Below, one piece after another: positions 57,020-64,000 of a stretch of 64,000 bases of DNA (positions are counted from its first letter, which is position 1; each line of letters begins with the position of its first letter). The stretch comes from Lachnospiraceae bacterium. Lineage in GTDB: Bacteria; Bacillota; Clostridia; Lachnospirales; Lachnospiraceae. The DNA is taken from positions 1 through 64,000 of the forward strand of contig JAFLTC010000006.1 in assembly GCA_022510615.1 (NCBI GenBank). The letters run 5' to 3'. The notes below the pieces were generated by a model. That model made no database searches and was not told the origin of the DNA. It was given only the letters and a program-made list of their open reading frames with translations. The translations under genes and the position numbers were made by a program.

Positions 57020-57532
57020 ATGAAAGCTGGAATTTTTTATCACAAAAGAACAGGTGAGCCTGTACAAATCATTGCACGCGCACAGACAAAGCCTACCTTT
57101 CAGGAGGTTATCTGCTATCAGGAGCTGACAAAGCCCTATGAATATTTTGTCATGGAGAAACGGCAGTTTTTCGCAGAGTATGTCAGAGAGTTTACAGAAC
57201 TGGCGTTGACGGAGCAAAAGCAGTTAGATAAAAGAGAAGATTTACCGGACAAGCAGCCCCGGATATCCAAAGGGGTGGTAAAAGAAATGGAAAATCAAGA
57301 CCCGGAGGATGCCAGACTGCAAAAGCTGATTGAATTTTTTGATGCGGAAACCTATTTGGAAAAGATAAAATTATTTGAGAACATGAAAGATGAACTGAAT
57401 GAACATATGTTAAATAACATAGCGGTCAGTCTGGATTTGTCCATTGAGGACGGGGTAGACGGCTATCGGTTCATTTTATCGGAGTTAGAGATACGGAGTA
57501 AATACGAAGGAGAACGGAGCGACAGATATTGA
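57020..57532 (+). CDS. DUF1653-like protein
   Basis: 170 aa; ATG 57020 (MKAGIFYHKRTGE) after AAGGAAG; the ORF-track start is 21 codons too early and inside the previous terminator region. The N-terminal about 55 residues (YHKRTGEPVQIIARAQ... EVICYQELTKPYEYFVMEKRQFF) follow the DUF1653 pattern. The remaining part is charged and helical (DARLQKLIEFFDAETYLEKIKLF). Function unknown. Overlaps truA by 4 bp (TTGA), so it is translationally coupled to it. Confidence 0.78.
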   Translation: MKAGIFYHKRTGEPVQIIARAQTKPTFQEVICYQELTKPYEYFVMEKRQFFAEYVREFTELALTEQKQLDKREDLPDKQPRISKGVVKEMENQDPEDARLQKLIEFFDAETYLEKIKLFENMKDELNEHMLNNIAVSLDLSIEDGVDGYRFILSELEIRSKYEGERSDRY

Positions 57533-58269
57533 GTAATTACCGTTTAAAAATTCAATACGATGGCACAAAATACCGTGGCTGGCAGAGACAGAGGGGAAAC
57601 AGTGACACGGTGCAGGGCAAAATAGAGCAGGTACTTGGCCGTCTGTATGGAAAAGAACTGGAAATTGCCGGGGCGGGCCGGACGGATGCCGGCGTCCACG
57701 CCTATTGTCAGATTGCTAATTTTCATTTGGAAACAAAGGATACGCCGGATAAAATCCGTGACAGCCTCAATGAATATTTGCCACAGGATATACGGATACT
57801 GGAAGTGGAGCAGGCGGGAGAGCGTTTCCACAGCCGCCTGAATGCCACCGGCAAGGTGTATGAATATCATTTGGTAAAAAAGGATTATTATGATGTGTTT
57901 GCCAGAAAGTACAGCTGGCAGATGGAGAAAGAGTTGGATTTGGAAAAAATGCGTAAGGCGGCGGAACTTCTTTTGGGTCAGCATGATTTCAAGGGGTTCT
58001 GCACAAGAGCCTCCAAGAAAAAATCCACTATCCGCAGACTGGATGCGGTGAAGGTATGGGAGACCAAAAAGGATATTTTCCTGCGCTTTGAGGGAAGTGG
58101 ATTTCTCTATCATATGGTGCGGATTCTGACCGGTACCCTGGTGGAGATTGGAGCCGGTGAACGACAGATAGAGAGCATTCGGCAGGTACTGGAAACCGGA
58201 GACCGGACCCTTGCGGGGGAAACGGCACCGGCACAGGGGCTTACTCTTATTTCAGTGAAGTATGAATAG
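57529..58269 (+). CDS. truA: tRNA pseudouridine synthase A
   Basis: 246 aa; makes pseudouridine at positions 38-40 of tRNAs. Starts at TTG 57529 overlapping the upstream stop. YDGTKYRGWQRQ, the catalytic Asp in GAGRTDAGVHA, YHLVKKDYYDVF and the C-terminal GSGFLYHMVRILTGTLVEIG are typical. Full length. Confidence 0.96.
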   Translation: MSNYRLKIQYDGTKYRGWQRQRGNSDTVQGKIEQVLGRLYGKELEIAGAGRTDAGVHAYCQIANFHLETKDTPDKIRDSLNEYLPQDIRILEVEQAGERFHSRLNATGKVYEYHLVKKDYYDVFARKYSWQMEKELDLEKMRKAAELLLGQHDFKGFCTRASKKKSTIRRLDAVKVWETKKDIFLRFEGSGFLYHMVRILTGTLVEIGAGERQIESIRQVLETGDRTLAGETAPAQGLTLISVKYE

Positions 58270-58308
58270 CATAACCTAGCAAGCGAAAAGGGAGAGGACT
58301 GAGGAACC

Positions 58309-58539
58309 GTGAGAGAAATGGAATTTAAAATGGAGCGGGAAAATCTTGTGACGGAGGGGCAGGAGGTTACGATTACCGAGGGGGTGCTTCCCAGTGCATG
58401 GTATTATGTCATCAATCCGGCAGTGGCGATGTCTGCTAATTATACCTTCCGTGAGCGGCTCAAGTCCGACCACGGAATAGTCAAAGAAATTAAACACAAC
58501 GAAAAGGGATATTACGTCGTTGTAGAATTTGATGAATAG
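58309..58539 (+). CDS. Conserved small protein, function unknown
   Basis: 76 aa from GTG 58309 (GGGAGAGG 11 bp upstream), or 73 aa from ATG 58318. Mixed charge; contains VLPSAWYYVINPAVAMSANYTFRERLKS and a C-terminal GYYVVVEFDE strand. No known domain. It lies between truA (39 bp) and the M18 peptidase (20 bp) on the same strand and is probably cotranscribed with the peptidase. Confidence 0.7.
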   Translation: MREMEFKMERENLVTEGQEVTITEGVLPSAWYYVINPAVAMSANYTFRERLKSDHGIVKEIKHNEKGYYVVVEFDE

Positions 58540-58559
58540 AAGGAAAGGAAGAAATAATC

Positions 58560-59945
58560 ATGGAGAGAAGAAATGCTTGGAAAGATTATACGAAAAAAGA
58601 AGTCAGGGAGTTAGAAAAGCTGAATAAACAGTACCGGGAATTTCTCGATGCGGGAAAGACCGAGAGAGAGTGTACCGCCCAGGCTGTCGTTATGGCAGAA
58701 AAAGCCGGTTACCGGAATCTTTCGGAAGTGATAGAGGCCGGAGCTGCCCTTCAGCCGGGGGATAAGGTATATTCTGTCAATATGAAAAAGTCGATTTCTC
58801 TCTTTCAGATAGGAAGAAAGCCGATGGAAAAGGGAATGGCAATTCTGGGAGCCCATATTGATTCCCCGCGGATGGACATTAAACAGAATCCTCTGTATGA
58901 GGATACGGAACTTGCCTATCTGGATACCCATTATTACGGCGGAATCAAGAAATACCAGTGGGTGACACTGCCTCTGGCTATCCACGGCGTTGTTGTGAAA
59001 AATGACGGCACGGTAATTGATATCCGTATCGGTGAGGACGAAAAAGACCCGGTTTTTTGTGTCACGGATTTACTCATTCATCTTGCCCATGAGCGCATGG
59101 AAAAAAAGGCCGATAAGGTCATTGAAGGAGAGGCGTTAGATATTCTCTTTGGCAGCCAGCCGTTAAAGGGCGAGGAAAAGGATGCGGTCAGTAAAAATGT
59201 ACTCTCCATATTAAAGGAAAAATACGATATAGAGGAGGAGGATTTTCTCTCTGCCGAGCTGGAGGTTGTGCCGGCAGGAAAGGCGAGAGAGTCCGGTATT
59301 GATGCCAGTATGATTATGGCGTACGGTCAGGATGACAGAGTGTGTGCCTTTACCTCTCTGCTTGCCATGCTGGAAGTGGAGAATACAGAGTATACGACCT
59401 GCTGTCTCTTAGTAGACAAGGAAGAGATTGGAAGTGTGGGGGCGACCGGAATGCGCTCCAATGTCTTTGAAAATACAGTAGCCGAGGTGATGGAATGTCT
59501 GGGGCAGTATTCGGAGATGGCACTGCGCCGCTGTCTTGCCAACTCGAAAATGTTGTCCTCGGATGTGAGTGCCGCCTTTGACCCGGTATATGCCTCTGCC
59601 TATGAAAAGAAAAATGCCGCCTATTTTGGACGGGGTATGGTATTTAATAAATTCACAGGCTCCCGGGGAAAATCCGGAAGCAACGATGCAAATGCTGAAT
59701 TTATGGCGCAAATCCGTGGTGTTTTAAAGGATGCCAAGGTGGCATACCAGACAGCAGAGCTGGGAAAGGTTGATATCGGTGGAGGCGGCACTATCGCCTA
59801 TATTATGGCATTATACGGGATGGATGTCATCGACTGCGGTGTTGCCGTTTTAAATATGCATGCACCTTGGGAGGTTACGAGTAAAGCGGATGTATATGAA
59901 ACAAAGAAAGGCTATGTTGTATTTCTGGAAAAGATCTTTGGCTAA
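58560..59945 (+). CDS. M18-family aminopeptidase
   Basis: 461 aa; RBS AAGGAAAGGAAG. Dinuclear zinc aminopeptidase features: GAHIDSPRMDIK (His and Asp ligands), LVDKEEIGSVGATG (Glu catalytic and ligand), the HYYGGIKKYQW loop and the C-terminal NMHAPWEV His ligand. Cleaves N-terminal acidic or neutral residues from peptides in the cytoplasm. Full length for the clostridial M18 branch. Confidence 0.95.
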   Translation: MERRNAWKDYTKKEVRELEKLNKQYREFLDAGKTERECTAQAVVMAEKAGYRNLSEVIEAGAALQPGDKVYSVNMKKSISLFQIGRKPMEKGMAILGAHIDSPRMDIKQNPLYEDTELAYLDTHYYGGIKKYQWVTLPLAIHGVVVKNDGTVIDIRIGEDEKDPVFCVTDLLIHLAHERMEKKADKVIEGEALDILFGSQPLKGEEKDAVSKNVLSILKEKYDIEEEDFLSAELEVVPAGKARESGIDASMIMAYGQDDRVCAFTSLLAMLEVENTEYTTCCLLVDKEEIGSVGATGMRSNVFENTVAEVMECLGQYSEMALRRCLANSKMLSSDVSAAFDPVYASAYEKKNAAYFGRGMVFNKFTGSRGKSGSNDANAEFMAQIRGVLKDAKVAYQTAELGKVDIGGGGTIAYIMALYGMDVIDCGVAVLNMHAPWEVTSKADVYETKKGYVVFLEKIFG

Positions 59946-59955
59946 TACCGGAGGT

Positions 59956-59990
59956 TAGCACGATGGTGCCAGCGTACCAGCGTGTCGCTA
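59956..59990. repeat. Dispersed palindromic repeat, copy 6 (degenerate long form)
   Basis: Left arm TAGCACGATGG intact; right side CCAGCGTGTCGCTA diverged. Directly followed by ACAGGAGGA, the ribosome-binding site of the secreted C39-like protein. Confidence 0.6.
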
Positions 59991-60010
59991 CACAGGAGGA
60001 ATCAGAGGAA

Positions 60011-61597
60011 ATGACAGAGAAGCTGCAACGGATGTTATGGATAGGAACATGCTTGCTGGCACTTGGCATCTGGCTGATGCCGGTACATTCTTTTGGTGCC
60101 TTAAAAAAAGATACGGCTTATTTTGCCGAGGTTGAAAAGATCCTTTTGTCCTCCTCTACAAAGACAGTAGAGTATCAATACGGAAAAATAAATTCCGGGA
60201 AAAATAAATACTGGAAAAAGGCAGTTTCTCTCCCCCTGACGGCTTCTAAGGTGAAGATTTCCAAAAAGGGCTGGTATACGGTCAGGGTGACCTCCGATTC
60301 AGGCAACAAAAAGCTGAGTAAAAAGCTACACAAAATCAAACTGAAAAAGAAAACCTATCGGGTAGCTGCAAATACACCGGTAAAGCAAAAAGCCGGCAGA
60401 TATTATCTGATACCGAAAGGTAATAAGGGCGACGCCCTGAAGATGCCGGCGGGCTCCTGTCAGCCGGGGATAGCTGCCATTATCGGAGAAAAAGAAGCAG
60501 CGGCATATTCTGTCTGGCAGCTGAAACCGGCGGAAGGGAAAAAATTCCGGTTAAAAAACAGTAACAGCAATCTCTATCTGGGACTGGAAGCGGGAAAGAC
60601 AAAGAGTGGGGCATCCTTTGTCCAGAAAAAGTATTCGGAGACGGATATGACTTTGTTATTCGAGGCGGCATCTGCCGGAGGATCTTATTATTACATAAAA
60701 AATGTGGGGAATGGCAGATATCTGCGGCTCAAGGATAACGTGGTTGTAGCGGCTAAGAGAAAAAATAAAAAGGCATGGAAATATCGGATAAAGAAGACGA
60801 AAAAGCCGGATTCCTATGCGGCGGCAAGGGATTATACCTATCCGACCTCTGTGTTGTTAGGTTCTTCTTTTGTTTTGAAGGGGACGGTTTCCTCCCATTA
60901 TACGATGACCTCTCTGACTGCTTCCGTCATAAACAATAACAATACGGTTGTATTGAAAAAAACGGTAGCGCCAGAGAGCTGTCTCTATGATTTAAAAGGG
61001 ATTGATGCGGCGATGACTTTTGGCAGACTGCCGGTGGGAAACTACCGCTATATCGTGACGGTAACGGACAAAAGGGGTGCGACCTTTACCGTGATTAACC
61101 GGAATTTTGGGGTATATGCTCTTTCTATTGTAAATGGGAAAGTGCTTTCCTATGATGCGGCAAAAATTCTAGCAATAGGACATCAGTCCAACGGGACTGC
61201 CTTAGAGAAAAAGGCATGTGCCTCCTATGCCCTGGCATATTGCAATTCCATTTTAGATGGCACCACTCCGAGTCCCCATACCTACTGGCTCAGTGAAACA
61301 AAGGTGGACTGTGTATGGAGTAAGGGCGGCTACACGACCTATGCCTATGATTCGGAAAGTGCCGTTCTCCAGGCGGCTTACGCTCAGATTACCGCAGGCA
61401 GACCTTGTATTCTCTATGTGACGGGAAGTACAAGCAGCCAGCACTGGCTGACACTCATTGGATATAAAAATGTTACTTCTGTCCAGTCGCTAAACGCCGG
61501 TAATTTCATTGCTATTGACCCATGGGATGGGGCGGTTATTACCGTTTCGGATAAATATAAGGTAAAAAATCCGTATCGTCTGGGCTATAAAAGCTAA
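60011..61597 (+). CDS. Secreted protein with ricin-type lectin and C39-like peptidase domains
   Basis: 528 aa. Start ATG 60011 (MTEKLQRMLW) after AGGAGG; the ORF-track ATG lies inside the palindromic repeat. Signal peptide (about 1-32, IGTCLLALGIWLMPVHSFGA). Lysine-rich beta region (about 35-115), then a RICIN-like beta-trefoil (about 118-260: YRVAANTP, FRLKNSNSNLYLGLEAG, YYYIKNVGNGRYLRLKDN). An Ig-like segment follows (about 275-375), then a C-terminal papain-like C39-type domain (about 385-528) with a Cys in KACASYALAYCN and a His in SSQHWLTLIGY. Probably binds glycans and cleaves peptides outside the cell; peptidase activity is inferred from the two residues. Confidence 0.8.
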   Translation: MTEKLQRMLWIGTCLLALGIWLMPVHSFGALKKDTAYFAEVEKILLSSSTKTVEYQYGKINSGKNKYWKKAVSLPLTASKVKISKKGWYTVRVTSDSGNKKLSKKLHKIKLKKKTYRVAANTPVKQKAGRYYLIPKGNKGDALKMPAGSCQPGIAAIIGEKEAAAYSVWQLKPAEGKKFRLKNSNSNLYLGLEAGKTKSGASFVQKKYSETDMTLLFEAASAGGSYYYIKNVGNGRYLRLKDNVVVAAKRKNKKAWKYRIKKTKKPDSYAAARDYTYPTSVLLGSSFVLKGTVSSHYTMTSLTASVINNNNTVVLKKTVAPESCLYDLKGIDAAMTFGRLPVGNYRYIVTVTDKRGATFTVINRNFGVYALSIVNGKVLSYDAAKILAIGHQSNGTALEKKACASYALAYCNSILDGTTPSPHTYWLSETKVDCVWSKGGYTTYAYDSESAVLQAAYAQITAGRPCILYVTGSTSSQHWLTLIGYKNVTSVQSLNAGNFIAIDPWDGAVITVSDKYKVKNPYRLGYKS

Positions 61598-61689
61598 CGT
61601 TTAAAGTGAAGAGATTTCGTATTATATGACAATAGCCTTTTTCTCTTTTTTCTATTATAATATCCATAAAAGATTTTGCACAAAAGCTA

Positions 61690-61721
61690 TTGACAATCCA
61701 ATCAAGATAGTATAGTATAAA
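61690..61721 (+). promoter_or_regulatory. recA promoter
   Basis: -35 TTGACA at 61690-61695, -10 region TATAGTATAAA at 61711-61721 (TAGTAT gives a 17-bp spacer). Confidence 0.8.
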
Positions 61722-61728
61722 CACATAC

Positions 61729-61742
61729 AGAACATTCGTTCG
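61729..61742. promoter_or_regulatory. LexA (SOS) box upstream of recA
   Basis: AGAACATTCGTTCG matches the Gram-positive SOS box CGAAC-N4-GTTCG apart from the first base. It lies just after the -10, where bound LexA would block recA transcription. Confidence 0.85.
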
Positions 61743-61764
61743 GAAAAATGAGGAGGATATTTTC

Positions 61765-62829
61765 ATGGAAAAGGATCAGAATAAATTAAAGGCACTGGAG
61801 TCAGCGATAGCCCAGATTGAGAAGGCTTATGGACAGGGCTCTATTATGAAGCTGGGAGATACGACACAGATGCAGGTGGAGACAGTTCCTACCGGTTCTC
61901 TCAGTCTGGATCTGGCGCTGGGTGTTGGCGGAATTCCGAAGGGACGTATTATTGAGGTATACGGACCGGAGTCCAGCGGTAAAACCACCGTTGCCCTGCA
62001 CATGGTGGCAGAGGTTCAGAAAAAAGGCGGGATTGCCGGATTCATTGATGCCGAGCACGCCCTCGACCCGGTCTATGCGAAGAATATCGGAGTAAATATT
62101 GATGAGCTCTATATTTCCCAGCCGGATTCCGGAGAGCAGGCCATGGAGATTACAGAGACTATGGTACGCTCTGGCGCAGTGGATATTGTCATTGTGGACT
62201 CGGTGGCGGCCCTTGTGCCGAAAGCGGAGATTGACGGCGACATGGGAGATTCCCATGTGGGATTACAGGCGCGTCTGATGAGCCAGGCACTCCGTAAGCT
62301 CACCAGTGTGATTAATAAGTCAAATTGTACAGTTATCTTTATTAACCAGCTACGTGAAAAGATAGGAGTTATGTTTGGAAATCCGGAGACTACCACCGGA
62401 GGACGTGCATTGAAGTTTTATTCCTCTGTCCGGCTGGATGTCAGAAGAATCGAGACGTTACAGCAGGCAGGCGAAAAGATTGGAAACCGGGTCAGGGTAA
62501 AAATAGTAAAAAATAAGGTGGCACCGCCATTTCAGGAAGCTGAGTTTGACATTATGTTCGGCAAAGGAATTTCCCGAGAGGGTGATGTGCTGGATTTGGC
62601 AGCAAAGCACGATATTATCGTAAAAAGCGGTGCGTGGTATTCTTATAATGGCGAACGTATCGGACAGGGTAGAGAAAATGCGAAACAATATCTTGCAGAC
62701 AGGCCGGAAGTTTTTGAAGAAGTAGAGGCAGCCGTGCGTGCCAAATGTATGCCGAAGAAAGAAGAAGAAACAGAGGCTGACAAGGACACGGGAAAAACTG
62801 CGGGAAAAGCAGCAAAGAAAGATGAATAA
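61765..62829 (+). CDS. recA: Recombinase RecA
   Basis: 354 aa; RBS GAGGAGG. Walker [21 protein letters not shown], Walker [15 protein letters not shown]-binding loop L2 region [16 protein letters not shown], and an acidic/lysine tail. Catalyses strand exchange and LexA cleavage. Followed 2 bp later by recX. Confidence 0.99.
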   Translation: MEKDQNKLKALESAIAQIEKAYGQGSIMKLGDTTQMQVETVPTGSLSLDLALGVGGIPKGRIIEVYGPESSGKTTVALHMVAEVQKKGGIAGFIDAEHALDPVYAKNIGVNIDELYISQPDSGEQAMEITETMVRSGAVDIVIVDSVAALVPKAEIDGDMGDSHVGLQARLMSQALRKLTSVINKSNCTVIFINQLREKIGVMFGNPETTTGGRALKFYSSVRLDVRRIETLQQAGEKIGNRVRVKIVKNKVAPPFQEAEFDIMFGKGISREGDVLDLAAKHDIIVKSGAWYSYNGERIGQGRENAKQYLADRPEVFEEVEAAVRAKCMPKKEEETEADKDTGKTAGKAAKKDE

Positions 62830-62831
62830 AA

Positions 62832-63299
62832 ATGGACGAAGAATGTAAAAAAGCAGCAGAAAAAGCCATGAATCTTCTTCTGGTACAGGACCGGACGAAA
62901 AAAGAATTGCAGGAGCGTCTGTACCGGGCAGGGTTTTCTGAGAAAGCAGCGGATTATGCGCTGGAATATGTAATGAGCTTTGGCTACATTGATGATTTGC
63001 GGTATGCAGAGAATTATATATCCTTTCATAAGGAGAACCGCAGCCGCAAGGAATTACAGTATAAGCTAATGCAGAAAGGAGTGCCTCCGGAAATTATTTC
63101 GGAAGCATTTCTTTCTTATAATAGAGAAGATGAATACACAGCGTTAAAGCATCAGCTTCGTAAGAAATTAAAAGGAAAACATCTTTCGGATATGGAATTT
63201 CAGGAAAAAAATAAGGTGACTGCTTATCTGGCGAGGAAGGGATATGCCCTTCCGGCAATACGGCATGTTTTGCAGGAGCAGGAGGAGGAAGAGCAGTAG
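62832..63299 (+). CDS. recX: Regulatory protein RecX
   Basis: 155 aa of three-helix RecX repeats (LLVQDRTKKELQERLYRAGFS, AENYISFHKENRSRKELQYKLMQKG, KVTAYLARKGYALPAIRHVL). Limits RecA filament growth. Starts 2 bp after recA, so it is coexpressed under the SOS box; its own ribosome-binding site is weak. Confidence 0.93.
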   Translation: MDEECKKAAEKAMNLLLVQDRTKKELQERLYRAGFSEKAADYALEYVMSFGYIDDLRYAENYISFHKENRSRKELQYKLMQKGVPPEIISEAFLSYNREDEYTALKHQLRKKLKGKHLSDMEFQEKNKVTAYLARKGYALPAIRHVLQEQEEEEQ

Positions 63300-63301
63300 C
63301 A

Positions 63302-63327
63302 AGCGTCGTTTTCTCACGGCGCTTTTT
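63302..63327 (+). terminator. Probable terminator after recX
   Basis: AGCG-T-CG / CG-G-CGCT stem followed by TTTTT. Confidence 0.6.
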
Positions 63328-63345
63328 CTGACTTTTGAAATTTAG

Positions 63346-63374
63346 TTGATTTTTCCTTGACTGTTGTGTATAAT
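63346..63374 (+). promoter_or_regulatory. glmM promoter
   Basis: -35 TTGATT, 17-bp spacer, perfect -10 TATAAT, about 75 bp before the start codon. Confidence 0.8.
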
Positions 63375-63450
63375 GTAGTACATATGGAATTTTGGGCGAA
63401 GTCTGTCCAAATGAGTTTATTTGCCAGTGATTGGCGGATTGGAGATTGAC

Positions 63451-64000
63451 ATGAAGTACTTTGGGACGGATGGATTCCGTGGCGAGGCGAATGTTACTTT
63501 GACCGTGGAACATGCATACAAAGTGGGAAGATTTTTAGGACACTATTATCAGAAAGAAAATCACCATGTCAGAGTAGTGATTGGAAAAGATACAAGATTG
63601 TCCGGTTATATGTTTGAAACGGCACTGGCTTCCGGTCTGAATGCGAGTGGGGCTGATGTGTATGAACTTCATGTGACGACTACACCGAGTGTATCCTATC
63701 TGGTGCGCAAGGAAGCCTTTGACTGCGGTATTATGATTTCCGCCAGCCATAACCCTTATTTTGACAATGGTATTAAAGTAATTAATGGTCAGGGTTTTAA
63801 ACTGGAGCCGGAGATAGAGGAACAGATTGAGAAATATATCGACGGGGAAATCGGAGAACTTCCTTTCGCAAAACGTGAGAAAATCGGACGCTGTTTTGAT
63901 TACTCAAAGGGGCGTGATGAATATATTGAATATTTGAAAGGTCTGGTTAAGAAGCCTTTTGACGGTAAGACAGTGGCACTGGATTTGGCAAACGGCTCTG
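63451..64000 (+). CDS. glmM: Phosphoglucosamine mutase, 3' end beyond the window
   Basis: About 183 codons visible from ATG 63451 (GGAG upstream); no stop, as the gene runs off the window end and is absent from the ORF track. MKYFGTDGFRGEAN and the active-site phosphoserine loop ISASHNPYFDNGIK are the hexosephosphate-mutase signatures; the N-terminal FGTDGFRG favours GlmM. Converts glucosamine-6-P to glucosamine-1-P for UDP-GlcNAc and peptidoglycan synthesis. Confidence 0.92.
   Translation, partial: MKYFGTDGFRGEANVTLTVEHAYKVGRFLGHYYQKENHHVRVVIGKDTRLSGYMFETALASGLNASGADVYELHVTTTPSVSYLVRKEAFDCGIMISASHNPYFDNGIKVINGQGFKLEPEIEEQIEKYIDGEIGELPFAKREKIGRCFDYSKGRDEYIEYLKGLVKKPFDGKTVALDLANGS

Noticed and set aside
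1-64000. CRISPR array, prophage or integrative element
   Set aside because: No regularly spaced direct repeats of CRISPR type, no integrase, phage structural or conjugation genes, and no att-like direct repeats next to tRNA-Trp or tRNA-Pro.

Overview
The window is chromosomal DNA from a low-to-moderate GC Clostridia, most likely a gut Lachnospiraceae (Roseburia/Eubacterium/Butyrivibrio-like). The basis is the housekeeping gene types, strong AGGAGG ribosome-binding sites, Firmicutes-type sigma-A promoters, a T-box in front of valS, a Gram-positive SOS box in front of recA, and many lysine-rich secreted Big_2/fibronectin-III proteins. I see no phage, plasmid, integrase, intact insertion sequence or CRISPR array.

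Layout. 1-7.5 kb: pta (with a homopolymer frameshift), a cysteine-repeat surface protein, a GH51 arabinofuranosidase, metF and a YitT transporter. 7.5-11.4 kb: a SEC-C protein, an unrecognised structured RNA, tRNA-Trp, a Big/FN3 surface protein and a PHP histidinol phosphatase. 11.6-16.5 kb: an SGNH hydrolase, tgt-yajC-MIF, a lipoprotein and a Big_2 protein. 16.5-25.2 kb: a MerR regulator and two related giant surface proteins (GLUG repeats; InlB B-repeats), the second split by an in-frame amber codon. 25.4-32.9 kb: galE, an FGGY sugar kinase, T-box-valS and pyrG. 33-39.6 kb: ftsH, a HAD phosphatase, uvrC and a YgiQ radical SAM protein. 39.7-47.3 kb: rfbB-rfbD, PBP1A, a YigZ protein, rarA, a small membrane protein, a lipoprotein and tRNA-Pro. 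47.5-55.6 kb: a Big_2 protein, a thioesterase, a MoxR/VWA/LRR operon (minus strand) and, divergently, a zinc-ribbon membrane protein plus a RelA/SpoT-like fusion. 55.7-64 kb: an FN3 protein, a DUF1653-like protein, truA, a small protein, an M18 aminopeptidase, a ricin-lectin/C39-like secreted protein, recA-recX and the start of glmM.

How the genes fit together. Cell-envelope building runs through the window (rfbB/rfbD, galE, PBP1A, glmM). Arabinose use is represented by GH51 and the FGGY kinase. DNA repair is represented by uvrC, rarA and recA-recX. At least seven exported proteins carry lysine-rich Ig/FN3 modules without a visible LPXTG anchor.

Most unusual items: (i) the MoxR-VWA-LRR operon, facing a zinc-ribbon/RelA-SpoT-like pair across a perfect 20-bp palindrome; (ii) a family of intergenic palindromes with arms TAGCACGATGG / CCATCGTGCTA, six or seven copies, three of them just upstream of a ribosome-binding site; (iii) an unassigned four-hairpin RNA at about 8.15-8.29 kb; (iv) a recurring leader motif CTTCGGAATGGAGG; (v) the amber codon replacing a conserved Trp in the InlB-repeat protein; (vi) a 12-fold C...CxxC...H repeat protein. 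All coordinates were read by eye; no alignment, folding or database search was run.
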